A stretch of DNA of 41,074 nt from Candidatus Staskawiczbacteria bacterium (GCA_903854535.1 CAINWR010000027.1:1-41074), one strand, 5' to 3'; shown: positions 23,976 to 32,456, counted from the first letter of the stretch. The notes: generated by a model not told the origin, from the letters alone. Translations and numbers: made by a program.

Positions 23976-25247
23976 CTATTCGTATCTTAATGCATCTATT
24001 GGATTTAGACTACTAGCTTTAAGGGCGGGGTACAATCCAAAAATTACGCCTGTTAAAATTGAAACTCCGATTGCCAATAAAACAGAATTAATTGAAACCA
24101 CAAACGCCCAATCATATCCTAAATATTCCATAAGCAAAGAAATTAGCCAAGAAATAATTATGCCAATAATAATTCCTACAATTCCACCAAGAAAGGTAAG
24201 TGTGCCAGCTTCTAGTAAAAATTGACGCATAATTGCCATATTGCTAGCCCCAACTGCTTTTCTTAAGCCAATTTCACGAGTTCTTTCTGCTACAGTAGCT
24301 AACATTATATTTAAAATTCCAATACCTCCAACTACCAGAGAAATTCCTGCCATTGCGGTTAAAAATAATCTTAAAGCATCTGTAATTGTGCTTAAGATTT
24401 CTAAAGCATCAGCAATATTTCTTACTGTAAAATCAATATCAGAATCTTTGAGTATCCTGTGGCGTTGTTTTAAAAGGCGAGTAGTATCATCTATTGTTTG
24501 TTGCACATTTTCTGAAAAATCTACTTTTATGTTTATTGCTTGTAAATAATTGATTCCCAAAATTTGTTTTTGTCCAATTGGTAAAGGAATAAAAATCATA
24601 TCATCATTATCTTGAAAGAATGCAGACCCTCTTGGAACTATTGTGCCTATTACGCGCAAAGGTATTCCGCCAGCTTCTTTTTGAGAAGTACTTTTTACTT
24701 TTATAACTTGTCCAATAGGATCTATTCCAGATTGACCAAATAATTGCTCTGCAACATATGATCCTAAAACAACTACATTTGATCCGCCCGAACTTTCTTC
24801 TTCAGTAAAAAATCTGCCTGCTTGCATATCAAAAGCAGTTACTTGAGGTAAGTAAGAATCTGTTCCCATAAAACTAGTATCTAGTGTTTTATTGGTCCAT
24901 GTAACTGAAGCCTGTCCTCTCACCAAAGAATTTACAGCTTTTGCATGTGGTACTTCATTGCCATCTCTTATATCTTGAGCATCTCCATCTGTGAGAGTTG
25001 TAATTACAATTCCAAAAACTTGAGCTGGTGGGCCTTTCTCATTGCTTTTCCCTGGTTGCACAGAAAGTAAATCAGATCCTAGTTTTGTGATTTGTCCTAA
25101 AATTAAACTTTGTGCTCCTGCCCCCAAAGCAATAATTATAATTACTCCAGCTACTCCAATTACAATTCCAAGTATAGTTAAAAATGACCTGCCCTTCCTA
25201 GCAAGTAAAGTACGAATTACTAATTTTATTGTTCCCAAAAAATCCAT
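23976..25247 (-). CDS. MacB/FtsX-type ABC transporter permease (first permease)
   Basis: A 423-aa MacB-like permease. It has the N-terminal membrane helix 'SFLTILGIVIGVAGVIIIIALGAGA', a large periplasmic-type core domain, then 'VAERTREIGLRKAVGASNMAIM' and three further helices, ending 'PALKASSLNPIDALRYE'. Together with the adaptor and ATPase upstream in the operon it should export a peptide, lipid or small molecule by the mechanotransmission mechanism known for MacB. A short TAGTTTG repeat tract separates it from the ATPase gene. Confidence 0.9.
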   Translation of the reverse strand: MDFLGTIKLVIRTLLARKGRSFLTILGIVIGVAGVIIIIALGAGAQSLILGQITKLGSDLLSVQPGKSNEKGPPAQVFGIVITTLTDGDAQDIRDGNEVPHAKAVNSLVRGQASVTWTNKTLDTSFMGTDSYLPQVTAFDMQAGRFFTEEESSGGSNVVVLGSYVAEQLFGQSGIDPIGQVIKVKSTSQKEAGGIPLRVIGTIVPRGSAFFQDNDDMIFIPLPIGQKQILGINYLQAINIKVDFSENVQQTIDDTTRLLKQRHRILKDSDIDFTVRNIADALEILSTITDALRLFLTAMAGISLVVGGIGILNIMLATVAERTREIGLRKAVGASNMAIMRQFLLEAGTLTFLGGIVGIIIGIIISWLISLLMEYLGYDWAFVVSINSVLLAIGVSILTGVIFGLYPALKASSLNPIDALRYE

Positions 25248-25251
25248 GAGT

Positions 25252-25283
25252 TAGTTTGTAGTTTGTAGTTTGTAGTTTGTAGT
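25252..25283. repeat. Heptamer tandem repeat (TAGTTTG)n
   Basis: Four to five tandem copies of TAGTTTG lie between the permease and ATPase genes, followed by 'actactcac' repeats that contain the ATPase stop codon. The same heptamer sequence is inserted in ppsA. Confidence 0.75.
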
Positions 25284-25316
25284 TTTTTATTCTGCCAACT
25301 ACTCACTACTAACTAC

Positions 25317-26033
25317 TCACTTGACGAGGTCTTTATCTGCTGTGGCTATTGTGCGATTTTTGACTTTTTCGTCTGAAACTATCATTCCATCTTTTACGCG
25401 AATAATTCTTTTAGCGTGGTTTGCAGTATCTGTTTCGTGAGTTACTAAAATAATTGTTTTACCCTCATCATTTAGTTTTTGTAAAATATTCATTACGGTA
25501 TTTCCAGATTTAGAATCTAAGTTTCCTGTTGGTTCGTCAGCAAACAAAACAGCTGGTTCGTTTACAAGGGCGCGAGCAATAGCTACTCTTTGCTTTTCTC
25601 CACCAGAAATTTGATTAGTAAAATATTTTAATCTATGAGAAAGCCCCACAGAAGCCAAAGCCTTTTCTGCTAATTTATCATAGTCTTTCCGCCTACTATA
25701 TATAAGAGGCAATTTTACATTATCTAGCACAGTTGTACGAGCAAGTAAATTGAATGATTGGAATACAAAACCTATTTTTTCATTTCTTAACATTGCCAAA
25801 TAATTATCATCAAAATCTTTGGTGTCTTTGCCTTCAAATTCAAAAGTTCCAGAAGTAGCTCTGTCTAAAAAACTTAAAATATGCATTAAGGTTGATTTGC
25901 CACTTCCTGAAGGCCCCATAATTGCTACAAACTCACCTTCATTTATTTCAAAACTTACATCATGTAAAACATGAGTAATTACTTCATCATTTACATAATT
26001 TTTCTTTAAATTTTGTACTTTTATTAGTGTCAT
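25317..26033 (-). CDS. ABC transporter ATP-binding protein, MacB/LolD type
   Basis: A 238-aa ATPase with Walker A 'GPSGSGKST' (40-48), Q-loop 'FVFQSFNLL', signature 'ISGGEKQRVAIARAL', Walker B 'AVLFADEPTGNLDS' and H-loop 'ILVTHE'. The 'TGNLDS' variant is typical of the LolD/MacB/FtsE group, which fits the FtsX-type permeases next to it. It lies 5 nt after the adaptor gene, so it is the second gene of the operon. It ends in TGA, showing that core genes also use TGA as stop. Confidence 0.93.
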   Translation of the reverse strand: MTLIKVQNLKKNYVNDEVITHVLHDVSFEINEGEFVAIMGPSGSGKSTLMHILSFLDRATSGTFEFEGKDTKDFDDNYLAMLRNEKIGFVFQSFNLLARTTVLDNVKLPLIYSRRKDYDKLAEKALASVGLSHRLKYFTNQISGGEKQRVAIARALVNEPAVLFADEPTGNLDSKSGNTVMNILQKLNDEGKTIILVTHETDTANHAKRIIRVKDGMIVSDEKVKNRTIATADKDLVK

Positions 26034-26038
26034 AATTA

Positions 26039-27589
26039 TTATGGCTTTAAGTAAGTTACAACTTCTTGCTCTTCTTCAATGCCTGATAAAATTTCTATTA
26101 ATCCACCATCTGCCTGCAAACCTGTTTGCACTTCCACTTCTTTAAATGATTTTGTTTTAGAATCTGTGATCACTCTTGCATATTGCTTTTTATTTTTATT
26201 AATTACAGCAGAGTAGGGAATAGATAAAATATTATCTTTTTTAGCTACCATTATTGTCATATTAGCTGTCATGCCAGGTTTTATTTCTGGAATATTGTCT
26301 AAACTACCTTTTATCTTGTAATTTACTACTCCAGAAATTACTGTAGATGCAGGATTAATTGTGAGTACTGTACCTGTAAAATGTTTATCTGGTCCTAAAG
26401 CATCAAAAGTATAATCAATATTTTGACCTATTCTTAAAGATGCAATATTTGCTTCTGAAACATCTGATTCTGTATGAAGGCTATTTATATCTTGCAAAGT
26501 TATTACGGGCATTGTGGCTGTAGCTAATTGACCTATTTTTGTATCTACAAGAGTTATAGTGCCTTTTAATGGTGCAGATAATATTGTGTTGTTTAGAGTC
26601 ACTTGAGCTGAAGAAACTTGTCCTTCTGCTGAAATAATTTGAGCTTTATATAAATCAATGTCTTCTTGGCGAGCAGGAGCTTTTTTGAGAGCTAATTGGC
26701 TTTCAGCTTTTTCTAAAGCTATTTGATATGAATATATTGCTTGTTGTGAATTAGATATATTTAAAAGACCGGTATTTATATAACCTTTTTGTAAATCAAG
26801 AGATGATTTTTCTGTTGAAGGAATGCTGGTGTTGTAAATTCCTTGATCGCAAGCATCTCTAGTTATTCTTAAATTTTCTGTGGTTGTGTTTAACTCTTTG
26901 ATTGTTTGCAAAAGCGCTGTATCAATATCAGTATGGATTAAAGTTAATTTTGCTTTATCTAAATATTTTTTTGTGTTTAGTAAAGATTCGGAAATTAAGT
27001 TTTTGCTATTTTGAACTCTTATACCTTCTTGATCTGAACTATTGAAGTAATTATTTTTAAGCGAATCAATTGTTGTGAATGCATTATATATTTTTGTATA
27101 AGCATCATCTAAATATGCAAGTGCGTCATTATATGCGTTTTCTAGATCTTGTTTTGCTGATTTTATTGAATCTTCATATATTTTTATATCTTCTGGCGTA
27201 GAGCCTGCTATTAATTTATTGTAATTTGCTTTAGCTTGCGCTAAAGATCCTTGAGCTATTGTTAAATTAGCTAAAGCTGAACTTTGATCTAAAATAGCTA
27301 AAGTTTGTCCTGTATAAACATCATCTCCTTCTTTTACATAGACTTGCTTTACGATTCCCGAGCCTTGAAAGCTTAAGTTTAAACTAGTTCCGCTAACAAC
27401 TTGACCTGTTGCAAGAACTGTTTGCTCAAGGTTTTGTTTAACTGCTTTAGTAGTTTGTATTGAGCTTAAATCTTTTTCTCTACCAAAAATAAACCAACTT
27501 ATAATAGCAACAATTAAAACTATTATAATTGTCCATATTATTTTTTTCTTTGACCATTTTCTTAAGAATTTGGGTAAATGTATTTTCAT
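26039..27589 (-). CDS. MacA/HlyD-type efflux adaptor protein
   Basis: A 516-aa membrane-fusion (adaptor) protein, first gene of the exporter operon. It has an N-terminal membrane anchor (about 16-31, 'IIWTIIIVLIVAIISWFIF'), a biotinyl-lipoyl half motif ('GIVKQVYVKEGDDVYTGQTLAIL'), and an unusually long helical hairpin (about 110-320). The second lipoyl half ('LSAPLKGTITLVDTKIGQLA') is followed by beta-barrel and membrane-proximal domains ('PGMTANMTI'). In monoderm relatives such adaptors work without an outer-membrane channel. No SD. Confidence 0.9.
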   Translation of the reverse strand: MKIHLPKFLRKWSKKKIIWTIIIVLIVAIISWFIFGREKDLSSIQTTKAVKQNLEQTVLATGQVVSGTSLNLSFQGSGIVKQVYVKEGDDVYTGQTLAILDQSSALANLTIAQGSLAQAKANYNKLIAGSTPEDIKIYEDSIKSAKQDLENAYNDALAYLDDAYTKIYNAFTTIDSLKNNYFNSSDQEGIRVQNSKNLISESLLNTKKYLDKAKLTLIHTDIDTALLQTIKELNTTTENLRITRDACDQGIYNTSIPSTEKSSLDLQKGYINTGLLNISNSQQAIYSYQIALEKAESQLALKKAPARQEDIDLYKAQIISAEGQVSSAQVTLNNTILSAPLKGTITLVDTKIGQLATATMPVITLQDINSLHTESDVSEANIASLRIGQNIDYTFDALGPDKHFTGTVLTINPASTVISGVVNYKIKGSLDNIPEIKPGMTANMTIMVAKKDNILSIPYSAVINKNKKQYARVITDSKTKSFKEVEVQTGLQADGGLIEILSGIEEEQEVVTYLKP

Positions 27590-27669
27590 AATTTTTATGA
27601 TTAAATGATTATTAAAGAATTATAACATAATTACAAAATAAATAAAAGTTGATTTTTGCATATAATATT

Positions 27670-27698
27670 TTGACTTTTAATAAAATAAATGATATATA
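27670..27698 (+). promoter_or_regulatory. tRNA operon promoter
   Basis: TTGACT and TATATA are separated by 17 nt; the predicted start is a few nt before tRNA-Pro. Confidence 0.65.
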
Positions 27699-27707
27699 TT
27701 TATTATA

Positions 27708-27779
27708 CGGGGTATGGTGCAACGGCTAGCACGAGCGCTTTGGGAGCGCTTAATCTCAGTTCGAATCTGAGTACCCCGA
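27708..27779 (+). tRNA. tRNA-Pro (anticodon TGG)
   Basis: The cloverleaf is complete. The acceptor CGGGGTA/TACCCCG with C1-G72 is typical of bacterial tRNA-Pro, followed by D-arm GGTG...GCAC, anticodon stem AGCGC/GCGCT with loop TTTGGGA, and T-arm with GTTCGAATC. CCA is not encoded. Confidence 0.95.
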
Positions 27780-27801
27780 CACGTAGTTATTTTGTTGATA
27801 T

Positions 27802-27872
27802 GCGGGTATCGTATATCGGTATTACCTTAGCTTTCCAAGCTAATGAGAGGAGTTCGACTCTCCTTACCCGCT
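27802..27872 (+). tRNA. tRNA-Gly (anticodon TCC)
   Basis: Acceptor GCGGGTA/TACCCGC, anticodon stem TTAGC/GCTAA with loop TTTCCAA, and T-arm GGAG-TTCGACT-CTCC. CCA is not encoded. It is 22 nt after tRNA-Pro and clearly co-transcribed. Its 3' end forms part of an inverted repeat with the following element. Confidence 0.95.
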
Positions 27873-27900
27873 CATTTTTTAAAATTTCAAAAAATGAGCG
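27869..27900. repeat. 12-bp inverted repeat spanning the tRNA-Gly 3' end
   Basis: CGCTCATTTTTT (the last nucleotides of the tRNA plus a T-run) pairs perfectly with AAAAAATGAGCG eight nt later. The right arm runs straight into the 32-nt REP-like element. Confidence 0.65.
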
Positions 27901-27925
27901 AGGCTCGCCATAGGCGGCCCGCTCC
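27894..27925. repeat. 32-nt REP-like palindrome, copy 2
   Basis: Same element as 6345-6376, differing only at two adjacent positions in the loop (TA instead of GT). The stem is fully conserved. Confidence 0.75.
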
Positions 27926-27928
27926 ATA

Positions 27929-27953
27929 AAATTCGCCTTTTCGGCGATTTTTT
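27929..27953 (+). terminator. Terminator of the tRNA operon
   Basis: The stem TCGCC/GGCGA with loop TTTTC is followed by TTTTTT. Confidence 0.8.
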
Positions 27954-27994
27954 GATATTATAAATTTGTAAGAAAATAGTTAAAATTAAAAATT

Positions 27995-28570
27995 ATGAAT
28001 AAGCAAATTAAAGTTATTATTTCAATTGTTGTTGTAATTATTGTTTTGATAATGGGGGTCTTAAGTGTTTATTTGTATAAAGAAAAAATAAAAAAAGATT
28101 CACCAATTGTAAATGATTTTCAAGAATGTGTTGATGTGGCAGGTCTTGTAGAAGAAAGTTATCCTCGCCAATGCAATTTTAATGGTCATAATTTTACTGA
28201 AGATATTGGAAATGAGCAAGAAAAATCAGATTTGATTATTTTAGAAAATCCGCGCCCAAATCAAATTATCCAAAGTCCTTTGTTAATTAAAGGGAGGGCA
28301 AGAGGAATGTGGTTTTTTGAAGCAAATTTTCCTGTAATTCTTGTAAATTGGGATGGCTTAATAATAGCAGAGGGATTTGCTACTGCGAAAGGAGATTGGA
28401 TGACAGAAGAATTTGTGCCTTTTGAAGCAAATCTTTATTTTACAATTGATAAAGATATTTATAGTAATAGAGGCGCTTTAATATTAAAAAAAGATAATCC
28501 TTCTGGTTTACCAGAGCATAATGATGCATTAGAAATCCCAATAATTTTTGAAGATATAAAAAATAAATAA
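27995..28570 (+). CDS. Membrane-anchored Gmad2-like Ig-domain protein
   Basis: A 191-aa protein with an N-terminal anchor (about 6-28, 'VIISIVVVIIVLIMGVLSVYLY') and a short Cys-containing motif 'ECVDVAGLVEESYPRQC' (about 43-60). A Gmad2-type immunoglobulin-like domain follows, recognised from 'ENPRPNQIIQSPLLIKGRARG', 'WFFEANFPV', 'DWMTEEFVPFEA' and 'NPSGLPEH'. Gmad2 domains occur in surface and spore-germination proteins and are thought to bind ligands or mediate contacts; the partner is unknown here. No SD; a terminator follows. Confidence 0.8.
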   Translation: MNKQIKVIISIVVVIIVLIMGVLSVYLYKEKIKKDSPIVNDFQECVDVAGLVEESYPRQCNFNGHNFTEDIGNEQEKSDLIILENPRPNQIIQSPLLIKGRARGMWFFEANFPVILVNWDGLIIAEGFATAKGDWMTEEFVPFEANLYFTIDKDIYSNRGALILKKDNPSGLPEHNDALEIPIIFEDIKNK

Positions 28571-28603
28571 GTTGGAATTATTAATTTTTATTTTTATTTA
28601 ACT

Positions 28604-28626
28604 AAGCCCTTAATTGGGCTTTTTGG
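28604..28626 (+). terminator. Terminator of the Gmad2-like gene
   Basis: The stem AGCCC/GGGCT with loop TTAATT is followed by TTTT. Confidence 0.75.
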
Positions 28627-28629
28627 TTG

Positions 28630-28657
28630 TAACAAAAGACCCGAGATATTTCTCGGG
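28630..28657 (-). terminator. Terminator of the 28.7-kb minus-strand gene
   Basis: On the minus strand the stem CCCGAGA/TCTCGGG is followed by TCTTTTGTT. Confidence 0.7.
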
Positions 28658-28688
28658 CATGGCTTGGGGAGTAAAGGCCTAGCAAGGC

Positions 28689-28937
28689 TTATCGCCCGCG
28701 ACAAGACCTCTCCTTGTAGTTAAGCTGTCGCTTACGGCGATAACACCTTGGCTCGTTTAACTTTTTCTCGATTGCTTCTTTTACCGCAGTAGGTACTTTA
28801 AAATCATCTGACGAATCTTCAGACCCATCATTGAATCTATAGATGCACCATTCTCCACTGTGATAATCGCCTTTTGCAAAGAAGGTGACTTTTTTGCCTG
28901 TTTTTGTTTCAACACACTCAATCTCTATATAAACCAT
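28689..28937 (-). CDS. Small hypothetical protein, SD-led accessory gene
   Basis: An 82-aa protein without a recognised family. The first half has beta-strand-like segments ('VYIEIECVETKTGKKVTFFAKG', 'GEWCIYRFNDGSEDSSDDF') and the C-terminal end is strongly basic ('CYRRKRQLNYKERSCRGR'), which would suit nucleic-acid contact (inference). AAGGAG stands 6 nt before the ATG. It has a higher GC than neighbours, a lone minus-strand position between plus-strand core genes, and its own terminator. It belongs to the same class as the genes at 13.7, 16.4, 16.7 and 19.8 kb. Confidence 0.6.
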   Translation of the reverse strand: MVYIEIECVETKTGKKVTFFAKGDYHSGEWCIYRFNDGSEDSSDDFKVPTAVKEAIEKKLNEPRCYRRKRQLNYKERSCRGR

Positions 28938-29069
28938 TGCACTCTCCTTTGGTTAGAGGATATGTTTACTTATTTTATAGTAGACCTTTTTATTAAAACT
29001 TCAATAGTTTTGTTATTTTTATATTAGTGATATAATAAATCAATATTAATAAATTAAATAAAAAATCAT

Positions 29070-29423
29070 ATGGAAGATTTAAATAATCAATCTTCGCCAA
29101 ATAATTTATCACAAGATAATATTCCATCTCAAGCTTCAAGTACACCTCCTTTGCCAGAAAAAAGAAAATCAACAAGTGTTTTGAAAATTTTAGTTGTTGT
29201 AATTGTTTTGCTATTAGTTGGTGTTGGAGCTTTTGGTGCTGTATTATACACAAGAGTATATGATCCAGCTTGGAGTCCTTTCAGGCCAAACCCAGAGCAG
29301 GTTTTAATGCAGATGATGCAAAATATGCAGAATGTAAAAACTGTTAGCTCTCAAACAAAAATGAGCTTATCTTTCGATGATAGTAAAAAAATAAATATTG
29401 ATTTCTTGATTGCATATCCATAA
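29070..29423 (+). CDS. Hypothetical single-pass membrane protein, possibly truncated
   Basis: A 117-aa protein with a Ser/Pro/Asn-rich cytoplasmic N-terminus (1-36) and one membrane helix (about 40-62, 'VLKILVVVIVLLLVGVGAFGAVLY'). The short extracytoplasmic part (63-117) begins as if it were a longer lipid- or substrate-binding domain ('QVLMQMMQNMQNVKTVSSQTKMSLSFDDS'). It stops abruptly at 'FLIAYP', where A/T-rich repeats ('aattgtaaaatgaagttaattgtaattg') begin. A full-length version truncated by repeat insertion is plausible but unproven. Confidence 0.5.
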   Translation: MEDLNNQSSPNNLSQDNIPSQASSTPPLPEKRKSTSVLKILVVVIVLLLVGVGAFGAVLYTRVYDPAWSPFRPNPEQVLMQMMQNMQNVKTVSSQTKMSLSFDDSKKINIDFLIAYP

Positions 29424-29500
29424 TTGTAAAATGAAGTTAATTGTAATTGATTTTATTGTTTCAATTTACAATTTCCATCGTCTTACCGCAATGAATTTCG

Positions 29501-29556
29501 GTTTGAAATTATATGATTTAACCGACATGCTTTCAGTTTGATTTTATATGATTTAA
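29501..29556. promoter_or_regulatory. Pair of 21-nt direct repeats (possible regulator sites)
   Basis: GTTTGAAATTATATGATTTAA (29501-29521) recurs at 29536-29556 with two differences; the starts are 35 nt apart. They lie just upstream of the promoter at 29566, so tandem operator sites are one explanation. Confidence 0.4.
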
Positions 29557-29565
29557 TACGTTAAC

Positions 29566-29594
29566 TTGAGGATATTAGATATTTCTGGTATAAT
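29566..29594 (+). promoter_or_regulatory. Promoter of the 29.7-kb gene
   Basis: TTGAGG and TATAAT are separated by 17 nt, with an extended -10 TGG upstream. Confidence 0.6.
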
Positions 29595-29656
29595 TAGACT
29601 ATAAAAATTGTTTAAAGGTCGGATAAAAATTTAAATTATTAAATAAATAAAAAAAT

Positions 29657-30109
29657 ATGGAAGGAGAAATAAATCATGAGGAAGAACAAGTTTCAACTGA
29701 AAATCCACCTGCAGAGAGCTTAGAAGGTGGAAGCATAGAAGGGCAAGAGATAAATGCAGAAAATATTATAGAAAAAAAGAAAGAATTTAGACAAAGAGAG
29801 AAAAGCTGGAAAGATGGTGTTAATGAAGTAATTGATGCATATAGTGAATTTGGTTTTGCAAAAGCAGGAAAATCAAAGGATGATGAGTATTCTGCATTTG
29901 GAAAAATGTTTTTATATTCAAAAGATAATCCAGAAATGTTTGAACATGGAAGAGGTCAAGAGTTTCTTAAAGTTTTAGAAGTTTTAACTGGAAAGTTTGT
30001 AGAAATTTCTACTCTTAAAGGGGAAATACAAAAGTACGAATATAGAAAAGAGAAACAAGGACAAGATGAAAAAGGAAAATCCTTACTTGATAAACTTAGT
30101 GCAATTTAA
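29657..30109 (+). CDS. Hypothetical acidic/charged cytoplasmic protein
   Basis: A 150-aa hydrophilic protein with an acidic low-complexity N-terminus ('EGEINHEEEQVSTENPPAESLEGG') and a helical, Lys/Glu-rich remainder. It has no signal peptide, membrane helix or catalytic motif, and I recognise no family. It has its own promoter with a pair of direct repeats upstream and a good terminator downstream, so it is an independently regulated single gene. Confidence 0.55.
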   Translation: MEGEINHEEEQVSTENPPAESLEGGSIEGQEINAENIIEKKKEFRQREKSWKDGVNEVIDAYSEFGFAKAGKSKDDEYSAFGKMFLYSKDNPEMFEHGRGQEFLKVLEVLTGKFVEISTLKGEIQKYEYRKEKQGQDEKGKSLLDKLSAI

Positions 30110-30131
30110 TTTTTTGAACTTAGAAAATTAC

Positions 30132-30158
30132 AAAAAAGCCAAAAAAAATGGCTTTTTT
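30132..30158 (+). terminator. Terminator of the 29.7-kb gene
   Basis: AAAAAAGCC and GGCTTTTTT form a stem with a T-run. Confidence 0.8.
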
Positions 30159-30224
30159 GCTTTTAATTTTAGAATTTTATAAAAATTAATAGTTATTCAC
30201 AGATTTTTGTGCTCAAAGTGGGGC

Positions 30225-30252
30225 TTGACTCGGTTTTTAAATCAAGTAAAAT
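30225..30252 (+). promoter_or_regulatory. nrdD promoter
   Basis: TTGACT and TAAAAT are separated by 16 nt. I do not see a clear NrdR box. Confidence 0.5.
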
Positions 30253-30302
30253 AGATTATGCAACTTATAAAAACAATTTAGAAAAATATTAAAATTAAAA
30301 AC

Positions 30303-32456
30303 ATGTCAAAGCCAAAAAAAGTTAAAAAAATATCAGCTCCAGCAAAACAAGAAAATAAAATAACAAAAGTTTTAAAAAGAGATGGGAGGGTTGTTGAGTT
30401 TGAGCCAGAAAAAATTATTGATGCAGTACACAAAGCCATTACATCTGTTGGGCATGGTAATGGAGCTGAATCAAAAAAAGTTGGCAATAGAGTTGTTGAT
30501 ATTTTAAATAGAAGATTTAAAAAAGATGAAATTCCAACAATTGAACAAATCCAAGATATTGTAGAAGAAGTTTTGATTTTAGAGGGATTAGTTGAAGAAG
30601 CAAGAGCATATATATTATATAGAGAGCAGAGAAGAAAGGTAAGGGAGCTAGGAACTGCTGTTGATGAATCCTCAGAAAAAGTTGACAGTTATTTAAAGGA
30701 GCTTGATTGGCAGGTTAAAGAAAATGCCAACATGACATTTTCTTTGCAGGGACTTAATCAATATGTGGGATCATATATTTCCAAAAAATATTGGTTAAAC
30801 AAGATCTATCCAAAAGAAATTAGAGAAGCTGCTTTTGCTGAAGATTTTCACATTCATAATTTGGAATTAATTGCCCCTTATTGTGCGGGTTGGGATTTAT
30901 ATGACTTTTTAGTAAAAGGTTTTGGTGGAGTGTCGGGAAAAATTGAATGTAAACCTCCAAAACATTTCAGGACTGCTTTGGGGCAATTAGTGAATGTGCT
31001 TTTTACTCTTCAAGGAGAAACAGCTGGGGCTAATGCAGTATCTAATTTTGATACATTACTTGCTCCATTTATAAGATATGATGGTTTAACTTATAAGCAA
31101 GTAAAACAAGCAATGCAAGAATTTTTGTATAATTGTATGGTGCCTACTCGTGTAGGATTTCAAACACCATTTTTAAATGTTTCTTTAGATGTAAAACCAC
31201 CAGCATTTTTAGCTAAAATGCCGGTTGTAATTGGTGGAGAAATAAAAAACGAAACTTATGGGGAATTTCAAGAGGAAATGAATATGTTTATTCAAGCTTT
31301 TTATGAAGGTTTAATGGAGGGAGATGCTAAAGGCAGACCATTTACTTTCCCAATACCAACAGTTTCAATTGGAAAAGATTTTGATTGGGATAATCCAAAT
31401 TTAGATAAATTATGGGAAGCAACTGCCAAATATGGAATTAATTATTTTTCAAACTTTGTGCAATCAGATATGAGTCCAGATGATGCAAGGTCAATGTGTT
31501 GCCGACTTAGATTAGATAATAGAGAATTATATAAAAGGGGCGGGGGGCTTTTTGGATCTAGTCCAAAGACCGGCTCAATTGGAGTAGTTACAATCAATTT
31601 GCCAAGAATTGGTTATTTATCAAAAACTAAAAAAGAATTTTTTGAAAGATTGGGGCATTTAATGGACTTAGCAAAAGAGTCTCTGGAAATTAAAAGAAAA
31701 GCTTTAGACAATTTTATGGATAAAGGGCTTTATCCATTTTCAAGACATTATTTGTCTGATGTGAAAAAAATGAGAGATACTTATTTTGGAAATCATTTTT
31801 CAACGATTGGATTAATTGGAATGAACGAAACTTTGCTTAATTTTATGGGAGTGGGAATTACTGACAAGCAAGGTAAAAAATTTGCTTTAGAGGTTATGGA
31901 CTTTATGAGGGACACAATGATAAAATTTCAAGAAGAAACTGGAAACTTATATAATTTAGAAGCAACTCCTGGGGAGGGGACGGCTTATAGGCAAGCAAAA
32001 GCAGATAAAGAAAGATTTCCAGATATTATTACAGCTGGCACGAAAGAAGTGCCATATTACACAAATTCAACTCATCTGCCAGTAAATTATACAGATGACC
32101 CATTTGAAGCTTTAGAATTGCAAGATGAATTACAAACAAAATATACTGGCGGAACTGTGCTTCATTTATTTTTAGGGGAAAAGATTTCTGATCCAAATTC
32201 AGCTAAAAATCTTGTAAGAAAAGTTTTTGATAAATTTCATTTACCATACATAACCTTAACTCCAACATTTTCTATTTGCCCAACTCATGGATATATTGCA
32301 GGAGAACATTTTGAATGTCCACAGTGTGCTATTAAACAACCTTGTGAAGTATATTCAAGAGTAGTGGGTTATATTAGACCGGTGGGTCAATGGAACAACG
32401 GCAAAAAACAAGAATATGGCGAAAGAAAAGAATACAAAATGCCAGCAAAATGTTAA
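30303..32456 (+). CDS. nrdD: Anaerobic ribonucleoside-triphosphate reductase
   Basis: A 717-aa class III ribonucleotide reductase, making deoxyribonucleotides without oxygen via a glycyl radical. It has an N-terminal ATP-cone regulatory domain ('KVLKRDGRVVEFEPEKIIDAVHKAI', about 20-110), the glycyl-radical barrel, a C-terminal zinc site ('CPTHGYIAGEHFECPQC'), and the radical site Gly689 in 'RVVGYIRPVGQW'. Length and motifs match the family. Its activase is the NrdG2-like gene at 35.2 kb, four genes downstream. No SD. Implies anaerobic or oxygen-poor life. Confidence 0.95.
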   Translation: MSKPKKVKKISAPAKQENKITKVLKRDGRVVEFEPEKIIDAVHKAITSVGHGNGAESKKVGNRVVDILNRRFKKDEIPTIEQIQDIVEEVLILEGLVEEARAYILYREQRRKVRELGTAVDESSEKVDSYLKELDWQVKENANMTFSLQGLNQYVGSYISKKYWLNKIYPKEIREAAFAEDFHIHNLELIAPYCAGWDLYDFLVKGFGGVSGKIECKPPKHFRTALGQLVNVLFTLQGETAGANAVSNFDTLLAPFIRYDGLTYKQVKQAMQEFLYNCMVPTRVGFQTPFLNVSLDVKPPAFLAKMPVVIGGEIKNETYGEFQEEMNMFIQAFYEGLMEGDAKGRPFTFPIPTVSIGKDFDWDNPNLDKLWEATAKYGINYFSNFVQSDMSPDDARSMCCRLRLDNRELYKRGGGLFGSSPKTGSIGVVTINLPRIGYLSKTKKEFFERLGHLMDLAKESLEIKRKALDNFMDKGLYPFSRHYLSDVKKMRDTYFGNHFSTIGLIGMNETLLNFMGVGITDKQGKKFALEVMDFMRDTMIKFQEETGNLYNLEATPGEGTAYRQAKADKERFPDIITAGTKEVPYYTNSTHLPVNYTDDPFEALELQDELQTKYTGGTVLHLFLGEKISDPNSAKNLVRKVFDKFHLPYITLTPTFSICPTHGYIAGEHFECPQCAIKQPCEVYSRVVGYIRPVGQWNNGKKQEYGERKEYKMPAKC

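Noticed and set aside
29501-29556. Possible degenerate CRISPR array
   Set aside because: Only two 21-nt repeats with a 14-nt gap; too short and too few for a CRISPR array, and no cas genes are in the window.
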